A stretch of DNA of 64,000 bases, from the NCBI RefSeq assembly GCF_001656035.1, contig NZ_CP010029.1, positions 1,082,885-1,146,884 of the forward strand, read 5' to 3'. Source of the DNA: Yersinia entomophaga (GTDB lineage Bacteria > Pseudomonadota > Gammaproteobacteria > Enterobacterales > Enterobacteriaceae). The position numbers were made by a program, and so were the translations under genes. Under the pieces are notes generated by a model, which made no database searches, was not told the origin of the DNA, and saw only the letters and a program-made list of their open reading frames with translations. Below are positions 39,251-47,690 of the stretch, piece by piece; the stretch's first letter is position 1, and every line of letters starts with the position of its first letter.

Positions 39251-40420
39251 ATGTTAGAACTGCTGTTTCTGCTGTTGCCCGTGGCTGCCGCCTATGGCTG
39301 GTACATGGGTCGCAGAAGCGCTCAGCAGGATAAACAACAGGATGCCAACCGCCTGTCTCGTGAATACGTGGCAGGGGTTAATTTCCTTTTATCCAATCAG
39401 CAGGACAAAGCGGTCGATCTCTTTCTCGATATGTTGAAAGAGGACAGCTCCACCGTTGAAGCGCATCTTACTTTAGGTAACCTTTTCCGTTCGCGTGGTG
39501 AAGTTGACCGCGCCATTCGTATCCATCAGGCTTTGATGGAAAGTGCATCACTGACCTTTGAACAACGCCTGCTGGCCATTCAGCAATTAGGCCGCGACTA
39601 TATGGCCGCCGGGCTGTATGACCGCGCCGAAGACATGTTTACCCAACTGATTGAAGAAGCTGACTTTCGCGTTGGAGCCTTACAGCAACTTCTGGTTATC
39701 CATCAGGCCACCAGCGATTGGATCAAAGCCATTGAAGTCGCAGAAAAACTGGTGAAGTTGGGCAAAGATAAGCAGCGTAGCGAAATTGCGCATTTCTATT
39801 GCGAACTGTCGTTGCAAGCCATGGGAAGCGACGATCTGGATAAGGCGATGGGGTTGCTGAAAAAGGCTGCCAGCGCCGATAAAGACTGCGCCAGAGTGTC
39901 AATAATGCTTGGGCGCGTTCATATGGCGCGCGGCGATTTTGCCAAAGCCGCGGAAGCTTTACAGCAAGTGCTGGAACAGGATAAAGAAGTGGTCAGCGAG
40001 GCGCTACCGATGCTGCACGATTGCTACCAGCATTTACAGCAACCGCAGGCGTGGTCTGATTTCCTGAAGCGTTGCGTAGAAGACAATACCGGCGCCACCG
40101 CTGAGCTGATGCTGGCAGAAATTCTGGAACAGCAAGACGGGCGCGATGTGGCACAGGTATATATTAACCGCCAGCTACAACGCCATCCAACCATGCGGGT
40201 ATTCTATCGTTTAATGGATTACCATTTGGCTGATGCGGAAGAAGGGCGAGCCAAAGAAAGTTTGCTACTGCTGCGGGATATGGTGGGCGAGCAGATCAGA
40301 ACAAAACCGCGCTATCGCTGCCATAAATGCGGTTTTACCGCACATTCGCTCTATTGGCACTGTCCATCTTGCCGCGCCTGGGCGTCGGTCAAACCGATTC
40401 GTGGGCTGGATGGGCAATAA
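39251..40420 (+). CDS. lapB: Lipopolysaccharide assembly protein B
   Basis: LapB (YciM) is anchored in the inner membrane and recruits LpxC to FtsH for degradation, limiting LPS synthesis. The 389-residue protein has an N-terminal membrane helix (about 1-18), an array of about nine TPR repeats in the cytoplasm, and a C-terminal rubredoxin-type metal site (CHKCGFTAHSLYWHCPSCRAW). Length equals that of E. coli. Same operon as lapA, followed by a hairpin. Confidence 0.97.
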   Translation: MLELLFLLLPVAAAYGWYMGRRSAQQDKQQDANRLSREYVAGVNFLLSNQQDKAVDLFLDMLKEDSSTVEAHLTLGNLFRSRGEVDRAIRIHQALMESASLTFEQRLLAIQQLGRDYMAAGLYDRAEDMFTQLIEEADFRVGALQQLLVIHQATSDWIKAIEVAEKLVKLGKDKQRSEIAHFYCELSLQAMGSDDLDKAMGLLKKAASADKDCARVSIMLGRVHMARGDFAKAAEALQQVLEQDKEVVSEALPMLHDCYQHLQQPQAWSDFLKRCVEDNTGATAELMLAEILEQQDGRDVAQVYINRQLQRHPTMRVFYRLMDYHLADAEEGRAKESLLLLRDMVGEQIRTKPRYRCHKCGFTAHSLYWHCPSCRAWASVKPIRGLDGQ

Positions 40421-40467
40421 TCGCTGAAGATTGTTTACCGGCGATGGGTGGTGGGCAGCAAACAGCA

Positions 40468-40489
40468 GGGTGAGAACTTTTCTCACCCT
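40468..40489. terminator. Terminator between lapB and the RHH gene
   Basis: GGGTGAGAA pairs perfectly with TTCTCACCC around CTT. It lies between convergent genes; only a weak T-run follows on either side. Confidence 0.7.
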
Positions 40490-40503
40490 AATCATGTCAT
40501 TTT

Positions 40504-40806
40504 CTATTTCTTCTTTTGCGCCGGTTTAACGCCATCTTTGAGCAACTGACGCAGTTTCTTCAACTCTTTCTGACTCAGCGGCTGTTCGGAAATCTCTTCA
40601 ATTCCCTGGTTATCAATCTCGCTGTGATGCGTTTTCCCGTCCTTTCGGCCAGCTTTGGCATTTTTGGCTGCCGGATTAAAACTCTGCTCCAGTCGTTCAC
40701 AGACTTCGGAGCTGAGCGAAAACTGTTTTTCCAGCGCAGCGGCTTTAATCTTTTCTTTTAATTCCAGAGGGATTTTAATGGTTAAGGTCGATACTTCGCT
40801 CATCAT
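40504..40806 (-). CDS. Small ribbon-helix-helix (TraY/Arc-like) DNA-binding protein
   Basis: A 100-residue protein whose N-terminal part (about 4-45; STLTIKIPLELKEKIKAAA, FSLSSEVCERLEQSF) fits the ribbon-helix-helix fold of Arc/MetJ/TraY regulators. The rest is a charged Lys-rich tail ending PAQKKK. The frame runs upstream to 40935, but the ATGATG at 40806 with AAAGGTGA upstream is the likely start. No toxin or partner gene is adjacent, so it is probably a chromosomal regulator rather than an antitoxin. Targets are unknown. Confidence 0.75.
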   Translation of the reverse strand: MMSEVSTLTIKIPLELKEKIKAAALEKQFSLSSEVCERLEQSFNPAAKNAKAGRKDGKTHHSEIDNQGIEEISEQPLSQKELKKLRQLLKDGVKPAQKKK

Positions 40807-40907
40807 GTCACCTTTAAGCAGGGGAAAGTACCAAGCTATGTGAGGTTTAGCGCGCTGTCTAGTTGATAACATAAAATTCACAAAAAATTCATATGTCAAA
40901 TGCAAAA

Positions 40908-40927
40908 AAGAGCGCATCGGCGCTCTT
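40908..40927 (-). terminator. Terminator after the YhcN-like gene
   Basis: AAGAGCGC pairs with GCGCTCTT around a 4-nt loop; on the minus strand it runs into a T-tract. Confidence 0.85.
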
Positions 40928-40981
40928 CTTGTCATAGCTACATGAAATTACTTATTTCGTAATGGGGTGCGAAACCGCTAA

Positions 40982-41242
40982 TTATTGATAAATAACGGCG
41001 GTGCCGTGCAGCTTATTATTGCCGCTGGCAGAGGTGATCTGGAAAGATTTTGCCCCTGCGGCCTGTGCTTTTTGAGCCAGCGCGTTTTCCAGTTCGGTCA
41101 GAGTACCGGCGTTGCTGACAGAGATTACGCCAGTTTTATTCAAACTTGCTGACTGTTGGGTGTTCACGCTGGTTGAAGCCATGCTGGTGAAAGATGCTAG
41201 GGAAAGAACTAAGGCAGAGGCGATATATTTGATGTTTTTCAT
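40982..41242 (-). CDS. YhcN/BhsA/McbA family (DUF1471) periplasmic protein
   Basis: An 86-residue secreted protein: Sec signal peptide (MKNIKYIASALVLSLASFTSMA, about 22 residues) and a DUF1471 domain (TGVISVSNAGTLTELENALAQKAQAAGAKSFQITSASG). Members such as BhsA, McbA, YhcN and YdgH respond to acid, peroxide or biofilm signals and affect the outer surface; which one this corresponds to is not clear. GGAG lies 6 nt before the ATG, and a terminator follows the gene. Confidence 0.88.
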   Translation of the reverse strand: MKNIKYIASALVLSLASFTSMASTSVNTQQSASLNKTGVISVSNAGTLTELENALAQKAQAAGAKSFQITSASGNNKLHGTAVIYQ

Positions 41243-41666
41243 GTGAAACTCCAGTCCATTATGATTAAGTGGAAGGCGATGTCTTCCGATGGACTGAATG
41301 ATATAGCATCTGAAATTAATGAAAATCTCAAACTCCTGATAATCTCATTCAATTTATTTGATTGATAATTTACCTTTCTTGAAACTGTTTTACTTTCTAC
41401 CGGTTATTAACTACCGAACAAGACTGACCCAAATTGACCTTTCCGCAATGATTTATACATTTCGCACCTCTGGCACCTTGCCGCAGTCATGGCCGTGGTT
41501 ATCCCTGTCATCCTTAGAGAGATAACAGGGACGGAAATCTGTAATTTCCCCTCGACGCCATGTAGAATGCCGGCGGTTAATATTTTTGAGTGGCTGTTAT
41601 AGATAGCACGCCGTTAGTCGCGAAAGGCAGCCTTGATTATTTGCATATATTACAGAGGGTAGAAAC
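41243..41666. other. Intergenic between the YhcN-like gene and pyrF
   Basis: Divergent promoter region of about 420 nt. At 41502-41533 an imperfect inverted repeat (TCCCTGTCATC/GATAACAGGGA) is seen, without a T-run. Nothing else is identifiable. Confidence 0.45.
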
Positions 41667-42404
41667 ATGACGTCGGATACTAAAACCAATAATAATGACT
41701 CAGGATCTTCCCCGATTGTGGTCGCATTGGACTATGCCGATAAAAACGCAGCTCTGGCGTTTGCCGATCGTGTTGACCCGCGCGATTGCCGGCTAAAAAT
41801 CGGCAAAGAAATGTTTACCCTGTTTGGCCCAAAGTTGGTACGTGATCTGCATCAGCGTGGGTTCGAGGTTTTTCTCGATCTGAAGTTTCACGATATTCCA
41901 AATACTACCGCTAAAGCCTTGGCTGCCGCTGCGGAAATGGGCGTCTGGATGGTGAATGTCCACGCCAGCGGCGGCGCGCGTATGATGACGGCGGCAAAAG
42001 AAGCATTGTTGCCTTATGGCGCACAGGCTCCGCTGTTGATAGCCGTGACCGTGCTGACCAGTATGGAAAAAGAAGACTTACTCGGCATCGGTATTGACGC
42101 CGATCCGGCCGATCACGCCGAGCGTCTGGCTAAACTGACTAAAAACTGTGGCCTGGATGGCGTGGTCTGTTCTGCGCAGGAAGCGGTACGTTTAAAACAG
42201 AGCTGCGGCAGTGACTTTAAGTTGGTGACACCGGGTATTCGTCCCGTAGGCAGTGAGGCAGGGGATCAGCGCCGGATTATGACGCCACACCAGGCGCTGG
42301 CGGCCGGTGTAGATTATATGGTGATCGGGCGTCCGATTACGCAATCAGAAAATCCGGCGCAAACGCTGCGAGATATTCGGGCATCTTTGGTGAAGGGGGC
42401 TTAA
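41667..42404 (+). CDS. pyrF: Orotidine-5'-phosphate decarboxylase
   Basis: Last step of UMP synthesis. The 245-residue TIM barrel has the catalytic Asp-Lys-Asp set in [12 protein letters not shown] (Lys73), the substrate-binding KIGKEMF, VTVLTSM, and the phosphate-binding VIGRPIT. AGAGGGT precedes the ATG. It overlaps yciH by one base (TAATG), so the two are translationally coupled, as in E. coli. Confidence 0.98.
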   Translation: MTSDTKTNNNDSGSSPIVVALDYADKNAALAFADRVDPRDCRLKIGKEMFTLFGPKLVRDLHQRGFEVFLDLKFHDIPNTTAKALAAAAEMGVWMVNVHASGGARMMTAAKEALLPYGAQAPLLIAVTVLTSMEKEDLLGIGIDADPADHAERLAKLTKNCGLDGVVCSAQEAVRLKQSCGSDFKLVTPGIRPVGSEAGDQRRIMTPHQALAAGVDYMVIGRPITQSENPAQTLRDIRASLVKGA

Positions 42405-42730
42405 TGGTTAACGATAATAACCGATTGGTGTATTCAACGGAAACCGGGCGCATTGACGAACCCGTGGTCAAGGCTGAGCGTCCAAAGGGCGACGGCATAG
42501 TCCGTATCCAACGACAAACCAGCGGGCGTAAAGGTAAAGGCGTATGCCTGATTACCGGCGTTGATGGCAGTGATGAAATGCTAGAGAAACTGGCGGCGGA
42601 ATTAAAGAAAAAATGCGGCTGCGGTGGTTCATTAAAAGATGGCGTTATCGAAATTCAGGGTGATAAGCGGGAGCTATTGAAGCAGTTATTGGAAGCTAAA
42701 GGAATGAAGGTCAAGCTGGCCGGAGGTTGA
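42404..42730 (+). CDS. yciH: SUI1/eIF1-like translation factor YciH
   Basis: A 108-residue protein with the eIF1/SUI1 fold in its C-terminal two thirds (GKGVCLITGVDGSDEMLEKLAAELKKKCGCGGSLKDGVIEIQGD). In E. coli YciH affects initiation fidelity and stress translation. The start overlaps the pyrF stop. Confidence 0.97.
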   Translation: MVNDNNRLVYSTETGRIDEPVVKAERPKGDGIVRIQRQTSGRKGKGVCLITGVDGSDEMLEKLAAELKKKCGCGGSLKDGVIEIQGDKRELLKQLLEAKGMKVKLAGG

Positions 42731-42862
42731 TATCAGGATAATACCTGTTAGGGGTCGACTATTTTCTGACATCTCTCATTTATTCCGCCCATCAGTCTTT
42801 TATCATCTGAAATAATCGCTTGGTATGCAGCAGGACTGATAGCAACGTTATTTAAGCAACAA

Positions 42863-42898
42863 CTTTCGCTGCGGTTTCAATCACCGCCGCAGCGAAAG
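42863..42898. terminator. Long hairpin between yciH and osmB
   Basis: CTTTCGCTGCGG pairs perfectly (12 bp) with CCGCAGCGAAAG around a 12-nt loop. It lies between convergent genes; T-runs are weak, so it may act as a factor-dependent terminator or mRNA 3' stabiliser. Confidence 0.65.
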
Positions 42899-42940
42899 AT
42901 ATTTCAGTGGATCAATCAATAAGGGGAATAAATAGCCTTA

Positions 42941-43156
42941 TTATTTACCCACCTGATGCCCGATAACCCCACCAATAGCTGCACCACCTAACGTACCCAG
43001 TGTGCTGCCAGTCAGTACGGCACCGCCCACGGCGCCGGCACCGGCACCTATAGCGGTATTACGATCGCGCTTGGACATATTGGAGCAGGCGCTCAGGGAT
43101 AACGCTAAAGTAATAGCCAGTGCGGCGGTAGCAAATCGTTTAGTCATAATCATCAT
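42941..43156 (-). CDS. osmB: Osmotically inducible lipoprotein B
   Basis: A 71-residue outer-membrane lipoprotein: signal peptide with lipobox LSLSAC, then SNMSKRDRNTAIGAGAGAVGGAVLTG and a Gly-zipper glycine-rich segment ending GGVIGHQVGK, as in E. coli OsmB. The frame is open to 43213, but ATGATG at 43156 has AGGAG at good spacing. A sigma-S type -10 lies upstream. Confidence 0.95.
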   Translation of the reverse strand: MMIMTKRFATAALAITLALSLSACSNMSKRDRNTAIGAGAGAVGGAVLTGSTLGTLGGAAIGGVIGHQVGK

Positions 43157-43236
43157 AAATTCTCCTGACGTTGGCCTGGAATATTGTCCATTAACACCTG
43201 GGCTGCCGGACATTATCCCGCTGGAGTTACCTCAAT

Positions 43237-43244
43237 AAGTATAG
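43237..43244 (-). promoter_or_regulatory. Predicted sigma-S promoter of osmB
   Basis: On the minus strand the word GCCTATACTTAT matches the sigma-S -10 consensus (CTATACTT at 43237-43244), about 80 nt upstream of the osmB start. osmB in E. coli is a known RpoS- and RcsB-dependent gene. Confidence 0.6.
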
Positions 43245-43600
43245 GCAGTACTCCAACTTTAGCTGGTGGGTCATTTTTTAAAGTAGCGGTATATAAAACG
43301 TTAATCTGACTTAAATGCCAGATTAATGATAATTTGACGGAAAATAACCCGTAGAAAATAGTATAAATCACTAATAAACATTTAATAGGTAAATAGTCTT
43401 AATTTGACACCTATCGACAGGTAAAAGCGAGGAAGTACGTAAAATCGCACGATTAATCAATAAGAACGATAGCTCATGCTCTCCAATCGATGGTGACTTC
43501 CTGATTGCCCATTATGTATGTAGGCCCAAGGTTATCCGCATTTGCTGAAACCTGAAGTCACCGTTTGTTACGAGCAATCCTGATTGGTTGGCCTTTCTGA
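43245..43600. other. Intergenic between osmB and the DUF2164 gene
   Basis: AT-rich, about 350 nt, no gene or clear signal. Confidence 0.5.
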
Positions 43601-43849
43601 TTAATTATGGACGGGTTTCTCTAGCCACAGCAGGGTATCCACCATATTTTCCATTTTGGCTTCTACTTGTGCAATAGCATCGGCAATACCTTGATTATAA
43701 TAATGAGCGCCGAGTTCCTGGGTAAAAAAATCCAATAAAAATTCGGCGTCAAAATCGCCTAATTTGAACTGATGTTCGCGCTCCAGATAGCGCTGGATTT
43801 TTTGCGCCATGAGACGGGTCTGTTCACGGTTAAATACGATTTCCGCCAT
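43601..43849 (-). CDS. DUF2164 family protein
   Basis: An 82-residue protein. The core LMAQKIQRYLEREHQFKLGDFDAEFLLDFFTQELGAHYYNQGIADA fits the DUF2164 family of small uncharacterised proteins (conserved EFLLDF and H-x-YNQG motif). The ATG at 43849 with GGAG 6 nt upstream is preferred to a GTG four codons earlier. Function unknown; no obvious operon partner. Confidence 0.8.
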   Translation of the reverse strand: MAEIVFNREQTRLMAQKIQRYLEREHQFKLGDFDAEFLLDFFTQELGAHYYNQGIADAIAQVEAKMENMVDTLLWLEKPVHN

Positions 43850-44234
43850 CTTAATCTCCACTATTTACGCCGATGGGATGAGCCTGTCTGCGTATTAAAT
43901 TGTTGCACAAATGGGCAAAAGTCGCGCTATGCGGCGAGAAATGGCGCGGCGTAGTAATGGCCTGACGTATGGCAATTAATCCAGAATAGCACAGGGATTT
44001 TGCCTCGATAAGGCTGTAAAACTGAATGATACCTGACAGAGGTCGTCATCTGGCGGAAGGTCTGGCCGTCGGGCTGCGCAATACCCGAATGGAATCATAA
44101 GAAACATCCATTTTGGCCCGCTGCCAGCTCGGCGGTTAAACAGCTATGATAGCGATCACCCTATAATACCCTCGATTAGTTTATGATTAGTCATATGATC
44201 TTGGCACTCACATTTATTGAATCAGGAGATCCCC
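43850..44234. other. Intergenic between the DUF2164 gene and fsaA
   Basis: Divergent promoter region of about 385 nt. No gene seen and no operator can be assigned. Confidence 0.5.
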
Positions 44235-44900
44235 ATGGAGCTTTATCTCGATACGGCGGACGTGACTGCGGTAAAACGGTTGGCGCGTATCTTGCCTTTA
44301 CAGGGTGTGACCACTAACCCGAGTATTCTGGCGAAAGAGGGAAAACCGATCTGGGAAGTGCTGCCTGCTCTGCGAGATGCTCTGGGAGGAACCGGCAAGC
44401 TGTTTGCTCAGGTGATTGCCCGTGATAGCGAGAGAATGGTGGCGGAGGCGATGTTATTGTCTCAACGCGTACCGGGGTTGGTAGTGAAAATTCCGGTGAC
44501 CAGCGAGGGGCTGGCGGCAATTAAGAAGTTGAAAACTATGTCGATTCCAACCTTGGGTACTGCCGTGTACGGTGCAGGTCAGGGATTGCTGGCGGTGCTG
44601 GCGGGGGCAGAGTATGTAGCGCCTTATGTCAACCGGTTAGATGCGCAAGGTCAGGATGGCGTGGCCATGGTGCGTGAGTTGCAGCAACTACTGAATTTAC
44701 ACGCGCCGCAGGCCAAAGTGCTGGCGGCCAGTTTCCGCACGCCGAGGCAGGTTTTGGATTGCCTGCTGGCGGGCTGTCAGTCGGTTACTCTGCCGGTAGA
44801 CGTCGCCGAACAGTTGATCTCAACGCCGGCGGTACAGGCTGCGGTCGAGCAGTTTGAACACGACTGGCAGGGCGCATTTGGGTCGCCGATGCTGAGTTAA
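44235..44900 (+). CDS. fsaA: Fructose-6-phosphate aldolase
   Basis: Class I aldolase of the transaldolase-like family that cleaves fructose-6-phosphate into dihydroxyacetone and glyceraldehyde-3-phosphate in vitro. The 221-residue protein has the start [18 protein letters not shown], Schiff-base Lys85 in VVKIPVT, and [10 protein letters not shown]. It is close to E. coli FsaA throughout. CAGGAG precedes the ATG at 44235; a TTG six codons upstream is not used. A perfect terminator follows. Confidence 0.95.
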   Translation: MELYLDTADVTAVKRLARILPLQGVTTNPSILAKEGKPIWEVLPALRDALGGTGKLFAQVIARDSERMVAEAMLLSQRVPGLVVKIPVTSEGLAAIKKLKTMSIPTLGTAVYGAGQGLLAVLAGAEYVAPYVNRLDAQGQDGVAMVRELQQLLNLHAPQAKVLAASFRTPRQVLDCLLAGCQSVTLPVDVAEQLISTPAVQAAVEQFEHDWQGAFGSPMLS

Positions 44901-44950
44901 CTGTCCTGTGAATTAGACACTGCGCTGATTTTGGTTTTTCACCCAATAAA

Positions 44951-44978
44951 AACGCCTCATCGTTGCGGATGAGGCGTT
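44951..44978. terminator. Terminator after fsaA
   Basis: AACGCCTCATC pairs perfectly with GATGAGGCGTT around GTTGCG, between convergent genes. Confidence 0.88.
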
Positions 44979-45033
44979 ACGTCGTCACTTGATTCTTTGC
45001 CTGTCTAGGCGGAATATCAGGCTGGAATCTCTG

Positions 45034-45348
45034 CTAACACGGGCATTTCCCTAACTTTCCCCCCTGACTAGGGAAACGCGCATCCAGACAATAACGGTGG
45101 AATTCCCGTTCGGTCATCGGCATTTTTTCCGGATGATGACGCCGCATATGCTGCAGATAATTACCGTAATCCTGCACGCCAACCATCAAACGAAAACTCT
45201 GAGCAGTTCGCTTGGCGATCAGCCTCATTTTTCCCCACAGACTTTTCGGCTGGGGCATCAACGGAGCTAAAGGAACACAGCGCAGGATATGCAGCCCAGA
45301 TCGCGCAGCGGCAGATTTATGCTGGAAAATTAAACTTGAATTAACCAC
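45034..45348 (-). CDS. YbdD/YjiX family (DUF466) protein, partner of the CstA transporter
   Basis: The C-terminal 65 residues (AKRTAQSFRLMVGVQDYGNYLQHMRRHHPEK, MTEREFHRY, and the closing KLGKCPC) match the short YbdD/YjiX family, found next to CstA/BtsT and needed for pyruvate uptake by BtsT in E. coli. The start is most likely the GTG at 45348: AGGAGG lies 6 nt upstream, and the ORF overlaps the end of cstA by 8 nt. This gives 104 residues, with a basic N-terminal extension of about 38 residues absent from the E. coli proteins; an internal ATG at 45258 would give the short form. Confidence 0.85.
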   Translation of the reverse strand: MVNSSLIFQHKSAAARSGLHILRCVPLAPLMPQPKSLWGKMRLIAKRTAQSFRLMVGVQDYGNYLQHMRRHHPEKMPMTEREFHRYCLDARFPSQGGKLGKCPC

Positions 45349-47407
45349 GAGCGACCTCCTCGCGTAATACAATTTCGCTCTCATGAGCGGTGGGTTGACT
45401 GGATTTCAGCGCCCGACGCACCACGAAGAATGCTGAAATCAGCATAGTTACCGCCACTAACATAAAGAAAGCGCAGAGGGCGGCGTTAATCTGGTTATTA
45501 AACACGATAGTTTCCATGTCTTTAAAGCTTTTGGCCGGAGCAATCAGTACCCCTTGTTCTACGCCGGTTGAGAATTTCTTTGCCTGCGCCAGGAAACCAA
45601 TGCTCGGTTTTTCATGGAAAATCTTCTGCCAACCGGCGGTCATCGAGGTAATAAACAACCAGATAGTGGGAACAATCGTCACCCAGACATAGCGCTGTTT
45701 CTTCATTTTGAACAGCACCACGGTGCCCAGAATCAGCGCCATCGACGCCAGCATCTGGTTACCAATGCCGAACAGTGGCCAAAGAGTATTAATCCCGCCC
45801 AATGGGTCAACCACCCCTTGGTAGACGAAAAAGCCCCAGCAAGCGACGGCGACGGAGGTTCCCGCCAGATTACCGAACCAGGAACGGTTATTGGCCAGAC
45901 TTGGTACCGCTACGCCGACCAAATCCTGCACCATAAAGCGACAGGCGCGGGTTCCTGCATCCACTGCGGTTAAAATAAACATAGCTTCAAACAGTATGGC
46001 AAAGTGATACCAGAACGCCATCATATTGCGGCTATTAAAGACTTCACTAATGATATGAGCCATACCCACGGCGAAGGTCGGCGCGCCACCGGCTCGCGAC
46101 AGAATGGAGTTTTCGCCCACGTCTTTGGCAATCATGGTTAACACTTCCGGCGTCACCACAAATCCCCAACTATTGATCGCCGCCGAGGCGCTTTCCACGG
46201 TAGTCCCGATCAGCGCTGCCGGTGAGTTCATGGCGAAGTAAACGCCGGGATCGATCACCGAGGCGCAAATCAAAGCCATGATAGCGACGAAAGATTCCAT
46301 CAGCATCGCGCCGTAGCCAATAAAGCGAATGTGGCTTTCCCGCTCTACCAATTTAGGCGTGGTGCCGCTGGAAACCAGGGCGTGGAAGCCAGAGATAGCT
46401 CCGCAGGCAATGGTGATAAACAGGAACGGGAACAGGCTGCCGGAGAACACCGGGCCACTGCCGTCAATAAACCGGGATACCGCAGGCATCTTCATTTCCG
46501 GCATAGCGAAGACAATTCCGATAGCCAAACCAATGATGACGCCGATTTTCAGGAAGGTAGACAGATAATCACGAGGAGCCAGTAACAGCCAGACCGGCAG
46601 CACTGAGGCAACAAAACCGTAGATCACCAATACCCAGGTCAGGGTAGTGCCGTGTAACGTGAAGAACGGTCCCCAATAAGGGTGAAGGGCAATATTTCCA
46701 CCGTAAATAATGGCGGCCATCATCAGCACGAAACCGAGCAGGGAAACCTCAGCAATTTTCCCCGGACGCAGGTAGCGCATATACACGCCCATAAACAGCG
46801 CGATAGGAATGGTGGCGGCGATAGTGAATAACCCCCACGGGCTATCTGCCAGCGCTTTGACCACCACCAACGCTAGGGCGGACAGGATAATAATCATGAC
46901 CCCCAATGCGCCAAGCATGGTAATCACCCCGGCGAATGCCCCCAGCTCTTGCTTCGCCATTTCACCCAACGAGCGACCATCTCGGCGGGTTGAAATAAAC
47001 AGAATCAGGAAGTCTTGCACTGCCCCGGCCATCATGACGCCGACCAAGATCCAGATAGTGCCCGGCAAAAAGCCCATTTGTGCGGCCAGAATTGGCCCGA
47101 CCAGCGGGCCTGCACCGGCGATGGCGGCAAAGTGGTGGCCGAACAGCACCCATTTGTTGGTCGGAACGTAGTCCAGACCGTCATTGCGCCGTTCGGCGGG
47201 CGTCAGGCGGCGATCATCCAACTCAAAGATATTCTTGGCGATAAACAGGCTGTAGAAACGGTAAGCGATGCTGTAGCAGGCTACCGCGGCGATAACTAAC
47301 CAGATAGCATTTACGTGTTCGCCGCGGCTGAGTGCCAGCATGGCAAAGGCAAAAGCACCGATTAACGCCACAATCAGCCAGATAACGGCGGTCTTGACGT
47401 TTTTCAT
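45341..47407 (-). CDS. cstA: Carbon starvation protein CstA family transporter
   Basis: A 688-residue inner-membrane transporter of the CstA/BtsT family; E. coli CstA takes up peptides and pyruvate, and BtsT is a pyruvate/proton symporter. About 16-18 membrane segments. Family hallmarks are DGLDYVPTNKWVLFGHHFAAIAGAGPLVGP, SGFHALVSSGTTPK, and VDPLGGINTLWPLFGI. It has features of both CstA and BtsT, so substrate remains open between peptides and pyruvate. AAGGAG lies 9 nt before the ATG. Coupled to the YbdD-like gene. Confidence 0.93.
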   Translation of the reverse strand: MKNVKTAVIWLIVALIGAFAFAMLALSRGEHVNAIWLVIAAVACYSIAYRFYSLFIAKNIFELDDRRLTPAERRNDGLDYVPTNKWVLFGHHFAAIAGAGPLVGPILAAQMGFLPGTIWILVGVMMAGAVQDFLILFISTRRDGRSLGEMAKQELGAFAGVITMLGALGVMIIILSALALVVVKALADSPWGLFTIAATIPIALFMGVYMRYLRPGKIAEVSLLGFVLMMAAIIYGGNIALHPYWGPFFTLHGTTLTWVLVIYGFVASVLPVWLLLAPRDYLSTFLKIGVIIGLAIGIVFAMPEMKMPAVSRFIDGSGPVFSGSLFPFLFITIACGAISGFHALVSSGTTPKLVERESHIRFIGYGAMLMESFVAIMALICASVIDPGVYFAMNSPAALIGTTVESASAAINSWGFVVTPEVLTMIAKDVGENSILSRAGGAPTFAVGMAHIISEVFNSRNMMAFWYHFAILFEAMFILTAVDAGTRACRFMVQDLVGVAVPSLANNRSWFGNLAGTSVAVACWGFFVYQGVVDPLGGINTLWPLFGIGNQMLASMALILGTVVLFKMKKQRYVWVTIVPTIWLFITSMTAGWQKIFHEKPSIGFLAQAKKFSTGVEQGVLIAPAKSFKDMETIVFNNQINAALCAFFMLVAVTMLISAFFVVRRALKSSQPTAHESEIVLREEVARG

Positions 47408-47635
47408 GAACAACAACTCCTTTGTTGGTAGGGGCAGAGTGTGAGGGTGTAGGTCTATTTGATTAACGACTCGTTAACATATGATCTTCAACGTGGAAGA
47501 AAAGCCCATAGAGCGAAATCTGTGATGAACGAATTATTTTAATGTCAATATTGTTTGCATTTGCTGACAAATTGCGAGCTGACAGGTTTTTTTGACTGGG
47601 GAAGTCAGTGGGGGAATAGGCAAAAAGAATAAAAA

Positions 47636-47672
47636 AAAAACCGCGGGATAGTTGGCTATCCACACGGTTTTT
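47636..47672. terminator. Terminator between rnb and cstA regions
   Basis: Outer arms AAAAACCG/CGGTTTTT enclose an inner stem GGATAG-TTGG-CTATCC; long A-tract on one side and T-tract on the other. It ends rnb on the minus strand. Confidence 0.85.
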
Positions 47673-47690
47673 AACGAACAACACCTAGTT

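Noticed and set aside
46809..47171. 120-codon plus-strand frame
   Set aside because: Antisense to cstA; no supporting signals.
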